DNA of 64,000 bases from Prorocentrum cordatum. Its lineage: Eukaryota > Sar > Dinophyceae > Prorocentrales > Prorocentraceae. The translations under genes were made by a program, and so were the position numbers. Positions 52,109-61,535 of this stretch are shown here, piece by piece. The notes below the pieces were generated by a model. That model ran no database searches. It was not told the DNA's origin and was given only the letters and a program-made list of their open reading frames with translations. The DNA lies in contig CAUYUJ010009757.1 in the NCBI GenBank assembly GCA_963575745.1, forward strand, positions 99,501-163,500, written 5' to 3'. Position 1 is the first letter of the stretch. Each line of letters opens with the position of its first letter.

Positions 52109-52264
52109 ACAAAAAATATCCCGGCAAAGCAACCTAACAGCGATGTGTAGGAGCATATCTGGAAGCATTCCCCTTAAGATTCAGATGAGAATCCAGTTGT
52201 AGAATTCTGCTGTTCTCGCAGTCGTAGTCGCATTCGCGATGACAGTCGCAGTGGCAACGGCAGT

Positions 52265-52580
52265 CGCAGTCACAGCCTCAGCCTCAGCCTGCCTCAGCCT
52301 CAGCCTCAGCCTGCCTCAGCCTCAGCCTGCCTCAGCCTCAGCCTCAGCCTGCTTCAGCCTCAGCCTCAGTCTGCCTTCCTCGGCCTCAGCCTCAGCCTGC
52401 CTCAGCCTCAGCCTCAGCCTCAGCCTGCCTCAGCATCAGCCTGCCTCAGCCTCAGCCTCAGCCTCAGCCTGCCTCTGCCTCTGCCTCAGCCTGCTTCAGC
52501 CTCAGCCTCAGTCTGCCGTCGGCCTCGGCCTCAGCCTCAGCCTGCCTCAGCCTCAGCCTGCATCAGCCTCAGCCTCAGCA
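52265..52580. repeat. CAGCCT/CAGCCTGC array
   Basis: About 310 bases of (CAGCCT)n with CTG interruptions, near the left end of the EEP unit. The second unit carries (TCC)n at the same place. Confidence 0.95.
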
Positions 52581-52744
52581 CGAAGCGACCCAGCTAGAAG
52601 GACAAAGCGCTGAATGTACACCGATGTGTTCGACGACTGCGTATGTAATGATGTGACGATATACAGACTGAGCCCTTCGTGAATGTCTACATGTTTTTCT
52701 GACGCCTACAAACGGCGCTGACGTGTGTGAGAAAATTGTCCGCG

Positions 52745-53160
52745 CAGCAAAAGCCGGCGAAGCGTGCGGGAGCTCGCATGCTGAGACAGACTACGTCTGC
52801 AGACCGCCAGCTGCAAAAGGTTGCGAGCGGTTCTTGGAAGATGTTTACGGAACGGAGCTACGGTGTCTGAAAACATTGGCATCGAAGCGAAGAGCCTCGG
52901 AGCCCTGCAGCCTGAGAAACACCGCAGGAACTCGCATACTGAAAAGGAATGCATTGCAAACCGCACGTTGGGAACCCTGCAGGCTGAGAAGCACCGCAGG
53001 ATGTCGCATGCTGAAAAGCACTTGTACTGCAGAGCGCAAGCTGCGAAACCTGCAGGCTGAGAAGCACCGCAGGAACTCGCATGCTTTCGAACACTACTGC
53101 TCGAGACCGCAGCTGGAGAGCGGCAGACCGCAGGCTGAGAAGCACCGCGGGCAGGGAGAC
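52745..53160. repeat. ~70-bp tandem repeats 3' of the EEP ORF
   Basis: Units carry CAGGCTGAGAAGCACCGCAG, then an AnnTCGCATgCTGAAAAG phrase and a cysteine-codon-rich stretch. About five divergent copies are present. The first phrase is the oligomer that also recurs inside the ORF next door. Confidence 0.85.
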
Positions 53161-53169
53161 TTGCAAAAC

Positions 53170-55401
53170 TCAGATGTCCTGATCGTCTTGGAGGAAGTCA
53201 CGCCAGTCCGGCGGCTGCCAAGAATCGATGATGCTCCTGGAGCCACCGCCCGTGCTGCCGCCGATGTCCAGGTAGTCGCCATCGGCCCTGAACAGACGGC
53301 CGTGCCCCAACGCCAGAATCGCTTGGTTGCGGATTTGAAGCAGCGCTCCGCTCTCAAACATCTGCAACACGTCCAGCTGCCTGCGCGTGAAGTTCGGCTT
53401 TGGCTGGCCAGCCTGGGCAGACAGATGGCGGGAAAGCCGCTCCCCCTCGTTGTAGCGCGCGATGGCCTCGGCCTTCTGGTGGTGCAGCCGGCGCCGCTGT
53501 TGCCGCAGAGCTTCCTCGGGAACTGCTGCATCACGGCCCTCACTGTGATCAGCTTGCAACGCTTGCGTTAGCCAATCAACGTCGAAGCGCCCTGAGAAGG
53601 CCAGCACCTCCCAGATCTGTTTGGTACCGGCCACACGTTGCAAATGGCGATGCCACCGCTTACGCTTCTGGTCTTTCACAAACTTGGCGACGCTACCCAG
53701 ACCTGCACCCTTGGCCTGGCCACCTTTTCCCGCAGGCTGAGAAGCACCGTGAGAACCTTTCTTACCGCCTGGCCCTTTGTTAGGACCCTGCGGAACCGCA
53801 TGGCCCCCTTGTGGCGCAGACTTGCCTCTCGCTTTTCCCTTTTCGACATCCCGTTCCTGAAGCGCACGCTGCTGCCGCGACTGCTCGTACTGGTCGCGAG
53901 CTACTCTGACCAATTCCTGGCGCTCAGGCTCCGTGAGAACGTAGCGCATGTCGTCGATGTTCTTGCTCCGCAGAAAGTCATGTCGAAGCTTAAGGACAGA
54001 GAGAATGGCTCGGCCAGTCTCCTCCTGAGACGCAAAGGCCGCGTCATATTCCGAGCCAGGCTGAGGAGCGCCAGCTGGATCAGTGTCCGCTGGCTCCGTG
54101 GACTTCCTCTTTTTGAAAAGCAAGAGACTGAGATGATGGAGGACTTTCGGATCGTACTCCTCGTCGTACCTGTCGTCCCAAAGCTGCCTCAGCTCCCTGT
54201 GCAAGTCGTTCGCGCGATTCTGAACGACATCCTCGACGTAGTCGGGATCGCCCGGTGAAGTCGGTGAAAGCGGAGGAGTAGAACTCGGCGACCGATCCCA
54301 ATGCACAGAAGACTCGGCGTCCGCCTGTACGCTGACGTCGGCGTCGGAGACGTTTTCGACGACAATCTTCCGCCTCTTGCTCTCCCCAGGCTGAATAGCA
54401 CCAGGGAGAGTGAGCACAACCGCCACCGCATCGTGTGCGTCGTTGCGCATGCCACGATCCGTAAAAGACGCGCCAACGGCAATGGAGCAGAAACGGGCGA
54501 CTGCTCCGCAGACCGCGACGTGGTCGCCTTTGAGGTCGGCCGGAGTGGCATGGACCTCCCAGAGCTTCTCGTCGTTCTGCTGGCGCTGGTAAGCCTCCCG
54601 CGCCTCCTGGAAAGTGAGGTTGTCGTCGCCGACTACAAGCAGAACGACTGCCTGGCTCAGATTCTCAAGAATCTTTCCCAGGCAGTCCAGGTGCAAGCGG
54701 AGATTGCGAACTGTCCGCTTTCGAGTCTGGATGGTCGGCGGTTTCTTGCCGCACACGATGTGCATGTTGGCGATCACCACGTGGAACTTGTCATGGCCTG
54801 GTTTGTTCACCTCAAAATGTGAAATAACAGCATCAATCTCTCGGCCGCTAGGAGGCCTGTAAACTTTGCTGTCTTCGCACAGAGTCAGTTCCGCAGGCTG
54901 AGAAGCACCGCGGAACCCCCAGAGAGTCAAGTAGTTGTCGACCTCCGAGAAGCGAATGCCATCACCGAAAGGCTTACTGAGGATCTCTGTCACGTTGATC
55001 CCTGCTCGGCGAAAGCCTTCACGGAACGCACCGACCTCGCAGCCACAGACAATATCAGCATCAGCGGTCTCCACTATCGTGGCGCACACCCTTCCGAAGT
55101 TAGCGCAGTGAGTGGCCGCCTGCTTACCAGTCATCATGCCCTGCTCGAACCCGAAATTGAACGAGGCGACCGTGAAAGACGCAGGCTGCACAGCGCCAGA
55201 ACCAGGCGTCTGTCCACCTTCCTCCGCAGGCTGAGAAGCACCGCGAGGCGGCGCAGGCTGAGAAGCACCGCGAGGCGGCGACACTTCGGACGAGCCTCGC
55301 GGAGCAGAGGCTGCGGATGAACGTTGGGTATGGGGGTACGGCCAGGGGAACGCCATTGCAATCGAAACTGAGTGGACTGCAGTGAGTGAATGCAGTGGCA
55401 C
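53170..55401 (-). CDS. EEP-superfamily (endonuclease/exonuclease/phosphatase-like) protein
   Basis: A single uninterrupted 743-residue ORF. Residues ~78-330 carry the EEP landmarks in order: ASFNFG (N82), ADIVCGCEVG (E122), VVIANMHI (H214), VVGDDNL (258-261, in place of GDFN), and a closing NDAHDAVAV (about 321-329, in place of SDH). The family hydrolyses phosphodiester bonds in nucleic acids, inositides or sphingolipids. The Asp/His set is near-complete but the last motif is degenerate, so activity is uncertain. The C-terminal half is charged, with a predicted helical segment (EETGRAILSVLKLRHDFLRS), a basic Gly/Lys-rich linker and RRQLDVLQMFESGALLQI. GASQPA-type hexapeptides recur seven times in linkers. 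There is no RT, transposase or signal peptide. It lies inside the inverted-repeat unit. Confidence 0.65.
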   Translation of the reverse strand: MPLHSLTAVHSVSIAMAFPWPYPHTQRSSAASAPRGSSEVSPPRGASQPAPPRGASQPAEEGGQTPGSGAVQPASFTVASFNFGFEQGMMTGKQAATHCANFGRVCATIVETADADIVCGCEVGAFREGFRRAGINVTEILSKPFGDGIRFSEVDNYLTLWGFRGASQPAELTLCEDSKVYRPPSGREIDAVISHFEVNKPGHDKFHVVIANMHIVCGKKPPTIQTRKRTVRNLRLHLDCLGKILENLSQAVVLLVVGDDNLTFQEAREAYQRQQNDEKLWEVHATPADLKGDHVAVCGAVARFCSIAVGASFTDRGMRNDAHDAVAVVLTLPGAIQPGESKRRKIVVENVSDADVSVQADAESSVHWDRSPSSTPPLSPTSPGDPDYVEDVVQNRANDLHRELRQLWDDRYDEEYDPKVLHHLSLLLFKKRKSTEPADTDPAGAPQPGSEYDAAFASQEETGRAILSVLKLRHDFLRSKNIDDMRYVLTEPERQELVRVARDQYEQSRQQRALQERDVEKGKARGKSAPQGGHAVPQGPNKGPGGKKGSHGASQPAGKGGQAKGAGLGSVAKFVKDQKRKRWHRHLQRVAGTKQIWEVLAFSGRFDVDWLTQALQADHSEGRDAAVPEEALRQQRRRLHHQKAEAIARYNEGERLSRHLSAQAGQPKPNFTRRQLDVLQMFESGALLQIRNQAILALGHGRLFRADGDYLDIGGSTGGGSRSIIDSWQPPDWRDFLQDDQDI

Positions 55402-55489
55402 GATTGAATGCAGTGGACTGCAGTGTCACTAGCAATTCCTGAACCAAACACGGCTGTGGCGGAAGGACTACGAAGCGTCTGGCTATTCA

Positions 55490-55850
55490 AAATGTGGCCC
55501 GGGAATGTAGTTCTGGGAACTCGAAGACCAGGAAGTGGCCTACAGTTGGCTCCGGGCATCCAAAATGTGGCCCGGGAATGGAATTCTGGGAACTCGAAGA
55601 GCACGAAGTGTGTGACTGTTGCATCCGGCCCTCCAGAATGTGGCCCGGGAATGGCGTTCTGGGATGTCGAAGAGCACGAAGTGTGTGACTGTTGCATCTG
55701 GTTATTCTAAATGTGGCCCGGGAATGGCGTTCTGGGATCTCGAAGAACACGAAGTGTGTGACTGTTGCATCCGGGTATTCAGAATGTGGCCTGGGAATGG
55801 AGTTCTGGGAAGTCGAAGAGCACGAAGTGTGTGACTGTTGGTGAAAAACG
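55490..55850. repeat. ~65-bp tandem repeats, right end of long unit
   Basis: AATGTGGCCCGGGAATGG, then GTTCTGGGA and CGAAGAGCACGAAGTGTGTG, is repeated about five times. It is followed by a conserved ~125-base tail to 55963 (GTGAAAAACGAGCCCGGCAC ... CTATCAGTCTTCGCTG). Confidence 0.95.
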
Positions 55851-55951
55851 AGCCCGGCACCCTGCCGCCCGGCAACTCCCCAACACCTGCCCGGACCCCC
55901 CTGTGGAGTGATCTGTGAGCTCTTTTGAGTCAACTAGAAACCTATCAGTCT

Positions 55952-56000
55952 TCGCTGTTAGGTAAAAAAAAATTATCCCGGCAAAGCAACCTAACAGCGA
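55952..56000. repeat. 12-bp perfect hairpin at the junction of the two units
   Basis: TCGCTGTTAGGT (55952-55963) and ACCTAACAGCGA (55989-56000) flank a 25-base loop containing an A run. The hairpin forms because the right end of one unit abuts the left end of the next. Confidence 0.9.
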
Positions 56001-56145
56001 TGTGTAGAAGCATATCTGAAAGCATTCCCCTTAAGATTCAGATGAAAATCCAGTTGTCGAATTCTGCTGTTCTCGCAGTCGTAGTCGCATTCGCGATGAC
56101 AGTCGCAGCGGCAACGGCAGTCGCAGTCACAGCCTCAGCCTCAGC

Positions 56146-56755
56146 CTGCTCCTCTTTCTCCTGCTCCGCCTCTTCCTCCTGCTCGTCCTCGTTCTCGTCT
56201 CCTCGTCTTGCTCGTCCTCCTCCTCCTGGTGCTCTCTCCTCCTCCTCCTCCTCCTCCTCCTCCTCTCCCTCAGCCTCAGCCTCCTCCTCCTCCTCCTGCC
56301 TCCTCCCCTCCTCCTCCTCCTCCTCCTCCTCCTCCTCCTCCTCCTCTTCCTGGTCGTCCTCGTTCTCGTCCTCCTCGTCTTGCTCGTCCTCCTCCTCCTG
56401 GTGCTCTCCTCCTCCTCCTCCTCCTCCTCCTCCTCCTCCTCCTCCTCCTCCTCCTCCTCCTGGTGGTCCTCGTTCTCCTCCTCCTGGTGCTCTCCCCCCC
56501 CCTCCTCCTCCTCGTCCTCCTCCTCCTCCTCGTCCTCCTCCTCCTCCTCTCCTCCTCCTCCTCCTCCTCCTCCTCCTCCTCCTCCTCCTGGTAGTCCTCC
56601 TCCCTCCTCCTCCTCCTCCTCCTCCTCCTCCTCCTCTTCCTGGTCGTCCTCCTCCTCCTGGTCGTCCTCCTCCTCCTGCTCGTCCTCCTCCTCCTCCTGC
56701 TCGTCCTTCTTCTCCTGCTCCTCCTGCTCCTCGTCCTGCTCCTGCTCGTCCTCGT
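56146..56755. repeat. (TCC)n tract
   Basis: About 600 bases of almost pure pyrimidine (TCC/TCG/CTG interruptions) on the plus strand. Long Ser/Pro/Leu (plus) and Glu/Arg (minus) frames are products of the repeat. Confidence 0.95.
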
Positions 56756-56756
56756 A

Positions 56757-57245
56757 ATGTGGCCCAGGAATGGGAGTTCTGGGAAGTCGAAGAGCACGAA
56801 GTGGCCTACAGTTGGCTCCGGGCATTCAAAATGTGGCCCGGGAATGGAGTTCTGGGAACTCGAAGAGCACGAAGTGGCCTACAGTTGGCTCCGGGCATTC
56901 AAAATGTGGCCCGGGAATGGAGTTCTGGGAATCGAAGAGCACGAAGTGGCCTACAGTTGGCTCCGGGCATCCAAAATGTGGCCCGGGAATGGAGTTCTGG
57001 GAACTCGAAGAGCACGAAGTGTGTGACTGTTGCATCCGGCCCTCCAAAATGTGGCCCGGGAATGGAGTTCTGGGAACTCGAAGAGCACGAAGTGTGTGAC
57101 TGTTGCATCCGGCCCTCAAATGTGGCCCGGGAATGGCGTTTTGGGATCTCGAAGAGCACGAAGTGTGTGACTGTTGCATCCGGGTATTCAGAATGTGGCC
57201 TGGGAATGGAGTTCTGGGAAGTCGAAGAGCACGAAGTGTGTGACT
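56757..57245. repeat. ~65-bp tandem repeats, right end of short unit
   Basis: About eight copies of the unit described for 55490-55850. Variants with CCTACAGTTGGCTCCGGGCA sit at the left and variants with GTGTGACTGTTGCATCCGG at the right. Confidence 0.95.
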
Positions 57246-57372
57246 GTTGGTGAAAAACGAGCCCGGCACCCTGCCGCCCGGCAACTCCCCAACACCTGCC
57301 CGGACCCCCCTGTGGAGTGATCTGTGAGCTCTTTTGAGTCAACTAGAAACCTATCAGTCTTCGCTGTTAGGT

Positions 57373-58300
57373 AAAAAAAAACGCAAGATGCAGTCCAGGT
57401 GCCATGACAGCCCCTGAACGGGCATGCAGGTGCGTCCAACAGGCCTGAGGTAGGCACCGAGACCACCAATCGCAGCCAAAATGGCGCGAAACGTTCCAAC
57501 GTCCAAGAGCGAACAAGGGAACGGCCGAGGACGCCAGCCCCAGCCTGTCGGGTAACACAGAGGTCGGGGTGGTAGGTCCAACGAGGATCCCGACTGCGGC
57601 AGCGAGCCGCGGCGTCAGCGACATCAAGGTGCATCCATGTTCCGAAAAGACAACCACACCAAGACGTATCGGCCCAGACCCAACGGGTGGAAGGGCACCG
57701 AATGCACGCTCCCGTCGAAACGCGGCGTGTGCACGGCACAGTGTCACAGTGCAGTCCAATGAGGCGGAGAGCACGGGCGGAACGAGACTGTGTATACCCA
57801 GGCAAGTCCCACAAAGCCACTGCTCCAAGGTCGCGGTAGGAAGCCGTCCAGCAATTACGTCCAGAGGGCACCGATCCAAGGAGCCTGCAGGGTACCACAG
57901 GCCGACTGGGGACAGGTAGCAACTGAAGAGCAGGCGGCGAGCCAGTCGCAACGTAAGAAGCGCATCCAGGGTGTGGAGAGTGCTGACTAGACAGAACATC
58001 CACACCTGAGATGCGACAGCCCAGATCCGACGAGTGGAAGGTAAGGAAGGGCACGATGCACGGCAGACCCCTAGGAGTGTGCACATCAAAGGTGGCCCAG
58101 CGATACCCATCCGAGTCGTCTAGCACAGAGGGACGAGGACGTCTTGTACCCGAGACGTGTCCCACAGAGCCAACGGATCCAGGGTGACGGCGGAAGGCTG
58201 GTGGGGATACGCGAAGCGTCTAGAATTCAACAGGAGGCTCTCGCCTTCTCCTCTCGCGCATTCTACTCAAAGTTGGCAGTAGCTACGACGCTGGAGGGCG
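57373..58300. other. No recognisable gene
   Basis: A 325-residue minus-strand frame (58165-57188) spans much of this stretch and runs into the repeat unit. Its product is Cys/Trp/Arg-rich with no motif, and short phrases recur (GACAGCCC, GGGCACCGAnnC, CCCAGACCC-AACGGGTGGAAGG), suggesting old repeats. I do not call it a gene, but its openness over ~900 bases is noted. Confidence 0.45.
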
Positions 58301-59130
58301 GCTCCTTTTCATTCGAACTGTTTTTTTTCGATTTAGCGCTGCATGCGTTTGTCTCAAACAGTTAAAACCGTTTTGTGGAGGAGCACAAGTGGTTTTCAAA
58401 CTGTGGCTCTCGCCCCGGCGCCGCGCACATGCGTCCGAAAAGTTTGCAGCAGCTTCGTGGATGAAAGGCGGGTCCTCTTCAGCATGTGATGGCCCCGCGG
58501 CCCTGCAGGGGCCCCCATGTCCCATGTCCGTCCGTCGTCACTTTTGTTCGTGATGCGATCGCAGTCGATCGTCAGCCCCAGGACCTGCTCCGGGTGGCGC
58601 TCTGGCCAGAATCTCGCAGCGGATCCACCCGCGGCGACGAAAAGCTGCGCGGAGGAAACAGCACAAGCATACTTTATCAGGGGTCCGCGTGGATTTCTTG
58701 GCCTTGCGCTGAGCTCTCCTGCATAGCGCGCGGAGCACGCCAGAGGCGGCGGTGGAGGCGCTGCCAGAGGGGGGCCCGACGCCCATCCAAGAAATTCGCG
58801 CGAAACCCAGAGAACTTACGCTTGTGCCGTTGTTTGTTCTTCGGCTCATCGCGCGTCGATGCTCGAGAGGGCCTGACACCTGGACTGCAGGAGGGCGCGA
58901 GCACCTAGAACAGCCCGGCGCGCACGATCTCTCTAGACTTCGAGGCCGATGGGAAAGGGGGCCTGTCGGCAGAGGCTGCCACGCCGTCCCGTGGGGCATG
59001 CACTTTTGCGTCCGCCGGTTCCCGCCAGCCTTCAGACGGCCGAGGGCGGCCTTGCTCTACTTCCGCGGGCCTCCGCCGCCCTTCCGCCGCCCTCCGCCGA
59101 CGACGGGGCAGGAGCAGCTGCGATCCTCGA
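58300..59130. other. No recognisable gene; shares phrases with 51.3-51.5 kb
   Basis: CTCTCGCCCCGGCGCCGCGC followed by a variable ~25-base stretch and GCAGnnnCnTCGTGG-like sequence at about 58407 resembles 51358-51410 and 51440-51500. Plus (58486-58908) and minus (58999-58538) frames are open but unrecognised. Confidence 0.45.
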
Positions 59131-59136
59131 AGGGCC

Positions 59137-59889
59137 TTAGAGGCCCTCCCCTTCGAGAACTCCTAGAAAAGGGGAGGCCCTCACCATGCCCTCCTCGATC
59201 CTCGAAGGGGAGGGCCTCGAAGGCCCTCCTCGAAGGGAGGGCCTCGAAGGCATTCCGGAATATCTGGAACGCCTCAAATACAAGGTACAGCACAGGTCAG
59301 CGGCAGAGGCGCAAGCGAGGGAGGCAGCATAGCACAGTGGTAAGTGTACAGTCATCGTGCTACCACAAAGAACGCTGAGTAATGGATAAAGAGCGAAGAG
59401 TTTTTTCCCGCCACGGCGAGCCTCGGCCACGAACGGCCCGAAAATCGTAACCCCTCCCGAGCCCAGGGCGGTTCTCATGTCAACGTCTTGACCGTAAGGC
59501 GCAGCACAAGTCAGCGACAGAAGCGCAAGCGAGAGCAGCCGGCGCACCTGCTCGAAGACGAGCAGCACCTCGGAGCCGGGCGTCAGCATCGCGGGCTTCA
59601 GGCCGTTTTTTTTTGTTTGTTTTTCTCCGGGCGGTGCTCTCTCTTTCGGCGGCGAGGGGCCGAAGCTGTGGTTCCACATGGGCGCCCGCTTCGGGGCAGC
59701 GGCCTTCCGGTTGCCGCTCTGAAGCGGTTGAAGCTCCTCCTGAAGACCCTGGGCATCCTCCAAATCGATGGGCGCTGCAGCAGGAGGAGGAAGAGGAGGA
59801 GGAGGAGAAAGCCGAAGGACCTCCACCTTGGTCTCATCCTTGCGCGACGGTGCACTCTCGCCACTTGCCTCTCGCCTCGCCTTCGCCAC
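59137..59889 (-). CDS. Hypothetical ORF, weak
   Basis: This 250-residue frame starts MAKARREASGESAP. It has a Pro-rich segment, then a hydrophobic stretch (LLSLALLSLTCAAP) and a second one (LPLCYAASLACASAADLCC). The two hydrophobic parts come from a duplicated DNA phrase (CAGCACAnGTCAGCGnCAGA at about 59286 and 59505), which argues against a genuine protein. The end runs into the inverted-repeat block. No homology recognised. Confidence 0.15.
   Translation of the reverse strand: MAKARREASGESAPSRKDETKVEVLRLSPPPPLPPPAAAPIDLEDAQGLQEELQPLQSGNRKAAAPKRAPMWNHSFGPSPPKERAPPGEKQTKKNGLKPAMLTPGSEVLLVFEQVRRLLSLALLSLTCAAPYGQDVDMRTALGSGGVTIFGPFVAEARRGGKKLFALYPLLSVLCGSTMTVHLPLCYAASLACASAADLCCTLYLRRSRYSGMPSRPSLRGGPSRPSPSRIEEGMVRASPFLGVLEGEGL
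59138..59216. repeat. 18-bp perfect inverted repeat within a GAAGG/CCTTC-rich block
   Basis: GAGGCCCTCCCCTTCGAG (59138-59155) and its reverse complement (59199-59216) with a 43-base loop. The flanks (59121-59255) consist of further CCTCGAAGG variants. Confidence 0.8.
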
Positions 59890-59999
59890 GTAATCACCAT
59901 TCGGCGGCGAGCCCGGGGGGAAGTCAGAGAGGGCGGGCCTCCTCAGAAGGCTCGGAACGCTCCTCTCAACTCCCCCCTGGGCGCGCCGCGTACTATTGA

Positions 60000-60133
60000 T
60001 TGATACAAGAGAAGGAGGAGGAAGAAGAGGAGGAAGAGGAGGAGGAGGCGGAGGAGGAGGAGGAGGAAAAGAAGGAGGCGGAGGAGGAGGAGGAGGAGGA
60101 GGAGGAGGAGGAGGAGAAGGAGGGGAAGAGGAG

Positions 60134-60168
<35 letters not shown>

Positions 60169-60275
60169 GGCGGAGGAGGAGGAGAGGAGGAGGAGGAAGA
60201 GGGAGGAGAAAGAGGGGGAAGGAGGAGGCGGAGGAGGAGGAGGCGGAGGAGGGGAGGAGGCGGAGGAGGAGGATC
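60000..60275. repeat. (GGA)n polypurine tract
   Basis: About 275 bases of GGA/GAA with rare GC interruptions. Frames on both strands are low-complexity Glu/Gly/Arg or Ser/Pro/Leu. Confidence 0.95.
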
Positions 60276-60796
60276 GATCGAGCTCTCGGGCCGGTTCGGT
60301 GCTGCACTCTCGCTACGTGCTGTGCTGCTTACGAAAGTTGTGTGGCCTAGCTGAGGTCACTTTGCTGAAAGGGGGTCGCAGGCGCCACTAGACGCTCGGG
60401 CCCTACCTGCACCGACCTTCCCCCACGCAGGGGTCTGCGGGCAGGGTAGCACCCGCTTTTACGAGTGCCCTCTCGCTGTCTCCTCTACTCCCCTGCCTCG
60501 TCTGCCTCGCCCCTTTCCCCTACCCTTTCGCTTCGGTTCGGGTGGGGGCGGGGGAGGTCGGTGCACGACAAAATAGTTGGGAAAACTCGGGCCTCGGAGT
60601 TGGAGAAGGTCGGGGGCCCCAGTCGGAGGCGGAGGAGGGGGGAGGCGGCCTTCCCTGACCAGCTCGTGGAATCGTGCGCTGGTGAGAAAAGTTCGCGGGA
60701 TGGCCTGAGGGGCCGCGCTCGCTGGGACAGAACAGAGCCGCACCGTCCGCTCAATCACTTCGCTATGCGCCGCTCCTCTGTCCGTGTCGTGCTGGC
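60276..60796. other. 3' flank of the LINE ORF
   Basis: A stretch downstream of the LINE stop codon (60797). The 865-residue frame runs through it with Pro/Arg-rich sequence, but that is out of frame with the credible C-terminus. No poly-A or tandem tail was recognised next to it, apart from the polypurine tract beyond. Confidence 0.4.
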
Positions 60797-61535
60797 TCAG
60801 CTGTTGACGAGACGTCCCAGTTCTCGCTCCAGTGCTCCACGTGGCGCCGCCCCGATCTTGCGGCTCGCTCCCTCCTTGCGGAGGGCGCGCGTGAGGATCG
60901 TCTCCAGCTGCGTGTCCGTTGCCTTCACCTGGAACTGGAACCTGCACTTTTCCGTGGCGCCCCCCTCCTTGCCCTTGTTCCTGCGAACGCGGAAGATCGG
61001 GAGGCCGTCTGCTACCTTCTCCGCGCTGCCACTCAAGATGACGTCCTTGTAGTACTTCTCGAGGTAGTCTCTCTCCGCTCCTGCGTCGTACGTGCGCCCC
61101 ATGTAGTTCACCACTTCGGTCCACACGCGGATGTGGGGGCTGCCGAGCGAGGCTGTGTCCACTTGTTCTCCATCTGCTGCTCTGCGTCGTAAGTCCTGCG
61201 CGTCGTCGTTGTACGTCTGGCCCGCCTGTAAGCCCGCCTGCGCGATGCCGCTCTGCGCGCTGATCTCCCACGTCTGGATGACGGCCGACGCCAGCTCGGC
61301 CTGCTCGCGCGCCAGCGTGAGGGTGAGGCGCGCCGCGAGGTCCACCATGTGCGGGTTGGCCACCGCTGTTCCTCCTCCCGTTGGTGCTCCTCCTGCGGCA
61401 GCTCGTCGTGGTTGTCGACTGCGGTCTGGTCGTTGAGGTCCTCCTGCCGCCGCCGCTGGCGCCCAGGCTGGGCGCTGGTCGAAGAGCGCCATCCTGTGCC
61501 TGAGGTCGCAGTAGTGGTCTGGGCAGATGCGCGCA
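60797..61535 (-). pseudogene. LINE ORF2 C-terminal tail (frame 3)
   Basis: After a 1-2 base frameshift near 61535 the credible frame continues from the last zinc-finger region as CPDHYCDLRHRM. It runs through NPHMVDLAARLTLTLAREQAELAS, SPHIRVWTEVVNYMGRTYD, LEKYYKDVILSG and CRFQFQVKATDTQLETILTRALR to a stop at 60797. The composition is normal and helical, unlike the Arg/Thr-rich products of the other frames. The function of this tail is not recognised. Confidence 0.6.

Larger units (their letters stand above)
52132..55963 (-). mobile_element. EEP-encoding repeat unit with 12-bp terminal inverted repeats (long form)
   Basis: The unit is bounded by ACCTAACAGCGA (52132-52143) and its reverse complement TCGCTGTTAGGT (55952-55963), followed by an A run. 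Its first ~160 bases and last ~470 bases reappear at 55989-56146 and 56757-57372, bordering a second, shorter unit. The interior holds a CAGCCT array, a ~70-bp tandem array, one long minus-strand ORF with an EEP fold and a ~65-bp tandem array. Shared ends plus a deleted or replaced interior in the neighbour look like an autonomous/derivative pair, although no transposase, integrase or RT is encoded. Similarity also continues ~14 bases outside the left inverted repeat, so the exact ends are uncertain. Confidence 0.6.
55989..57372. mobile_element. Short derivative of the EEP unit with the same ends
   Basis: The left ~160 bases match 52132-52290 and the right ~615 bases match the tandem repeats and tail at 55490-55963 (with more repeat copies). 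The same 12-bp inverted repeats and a following A run are present. The interior is a (TCC)n tract instead of the EEP ORF. It encodes nothing credible. Confidence 0.65.

Noticed and set aside
52745-53160. CRISPR-like array (regularly spaced ~20-bp phrase)
   Set aside because: Spacers are themselves related, the unit is a plain degenerate tandem repeat, and the genome context is eukaryotic.
55925-57253. 442-residue plus ORF across the short unit
   Set aside because: It is entirely tandem repeats and (TCC)n.
57465-57495. Possible spliced-leader relic (GCCAAAATGGCG)
   Set aside because: It shares only a few bases with the dinoflagellate spliced leader in reverse orientation and lacks the rest of the sequence.
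57188-58165. 325-residue minus ORF
   Set aside because: Its length is notable, but the composition is irregular, there is no motif, and its end lies in tandem repeats. Kept only as a note under the non-coding stretch.
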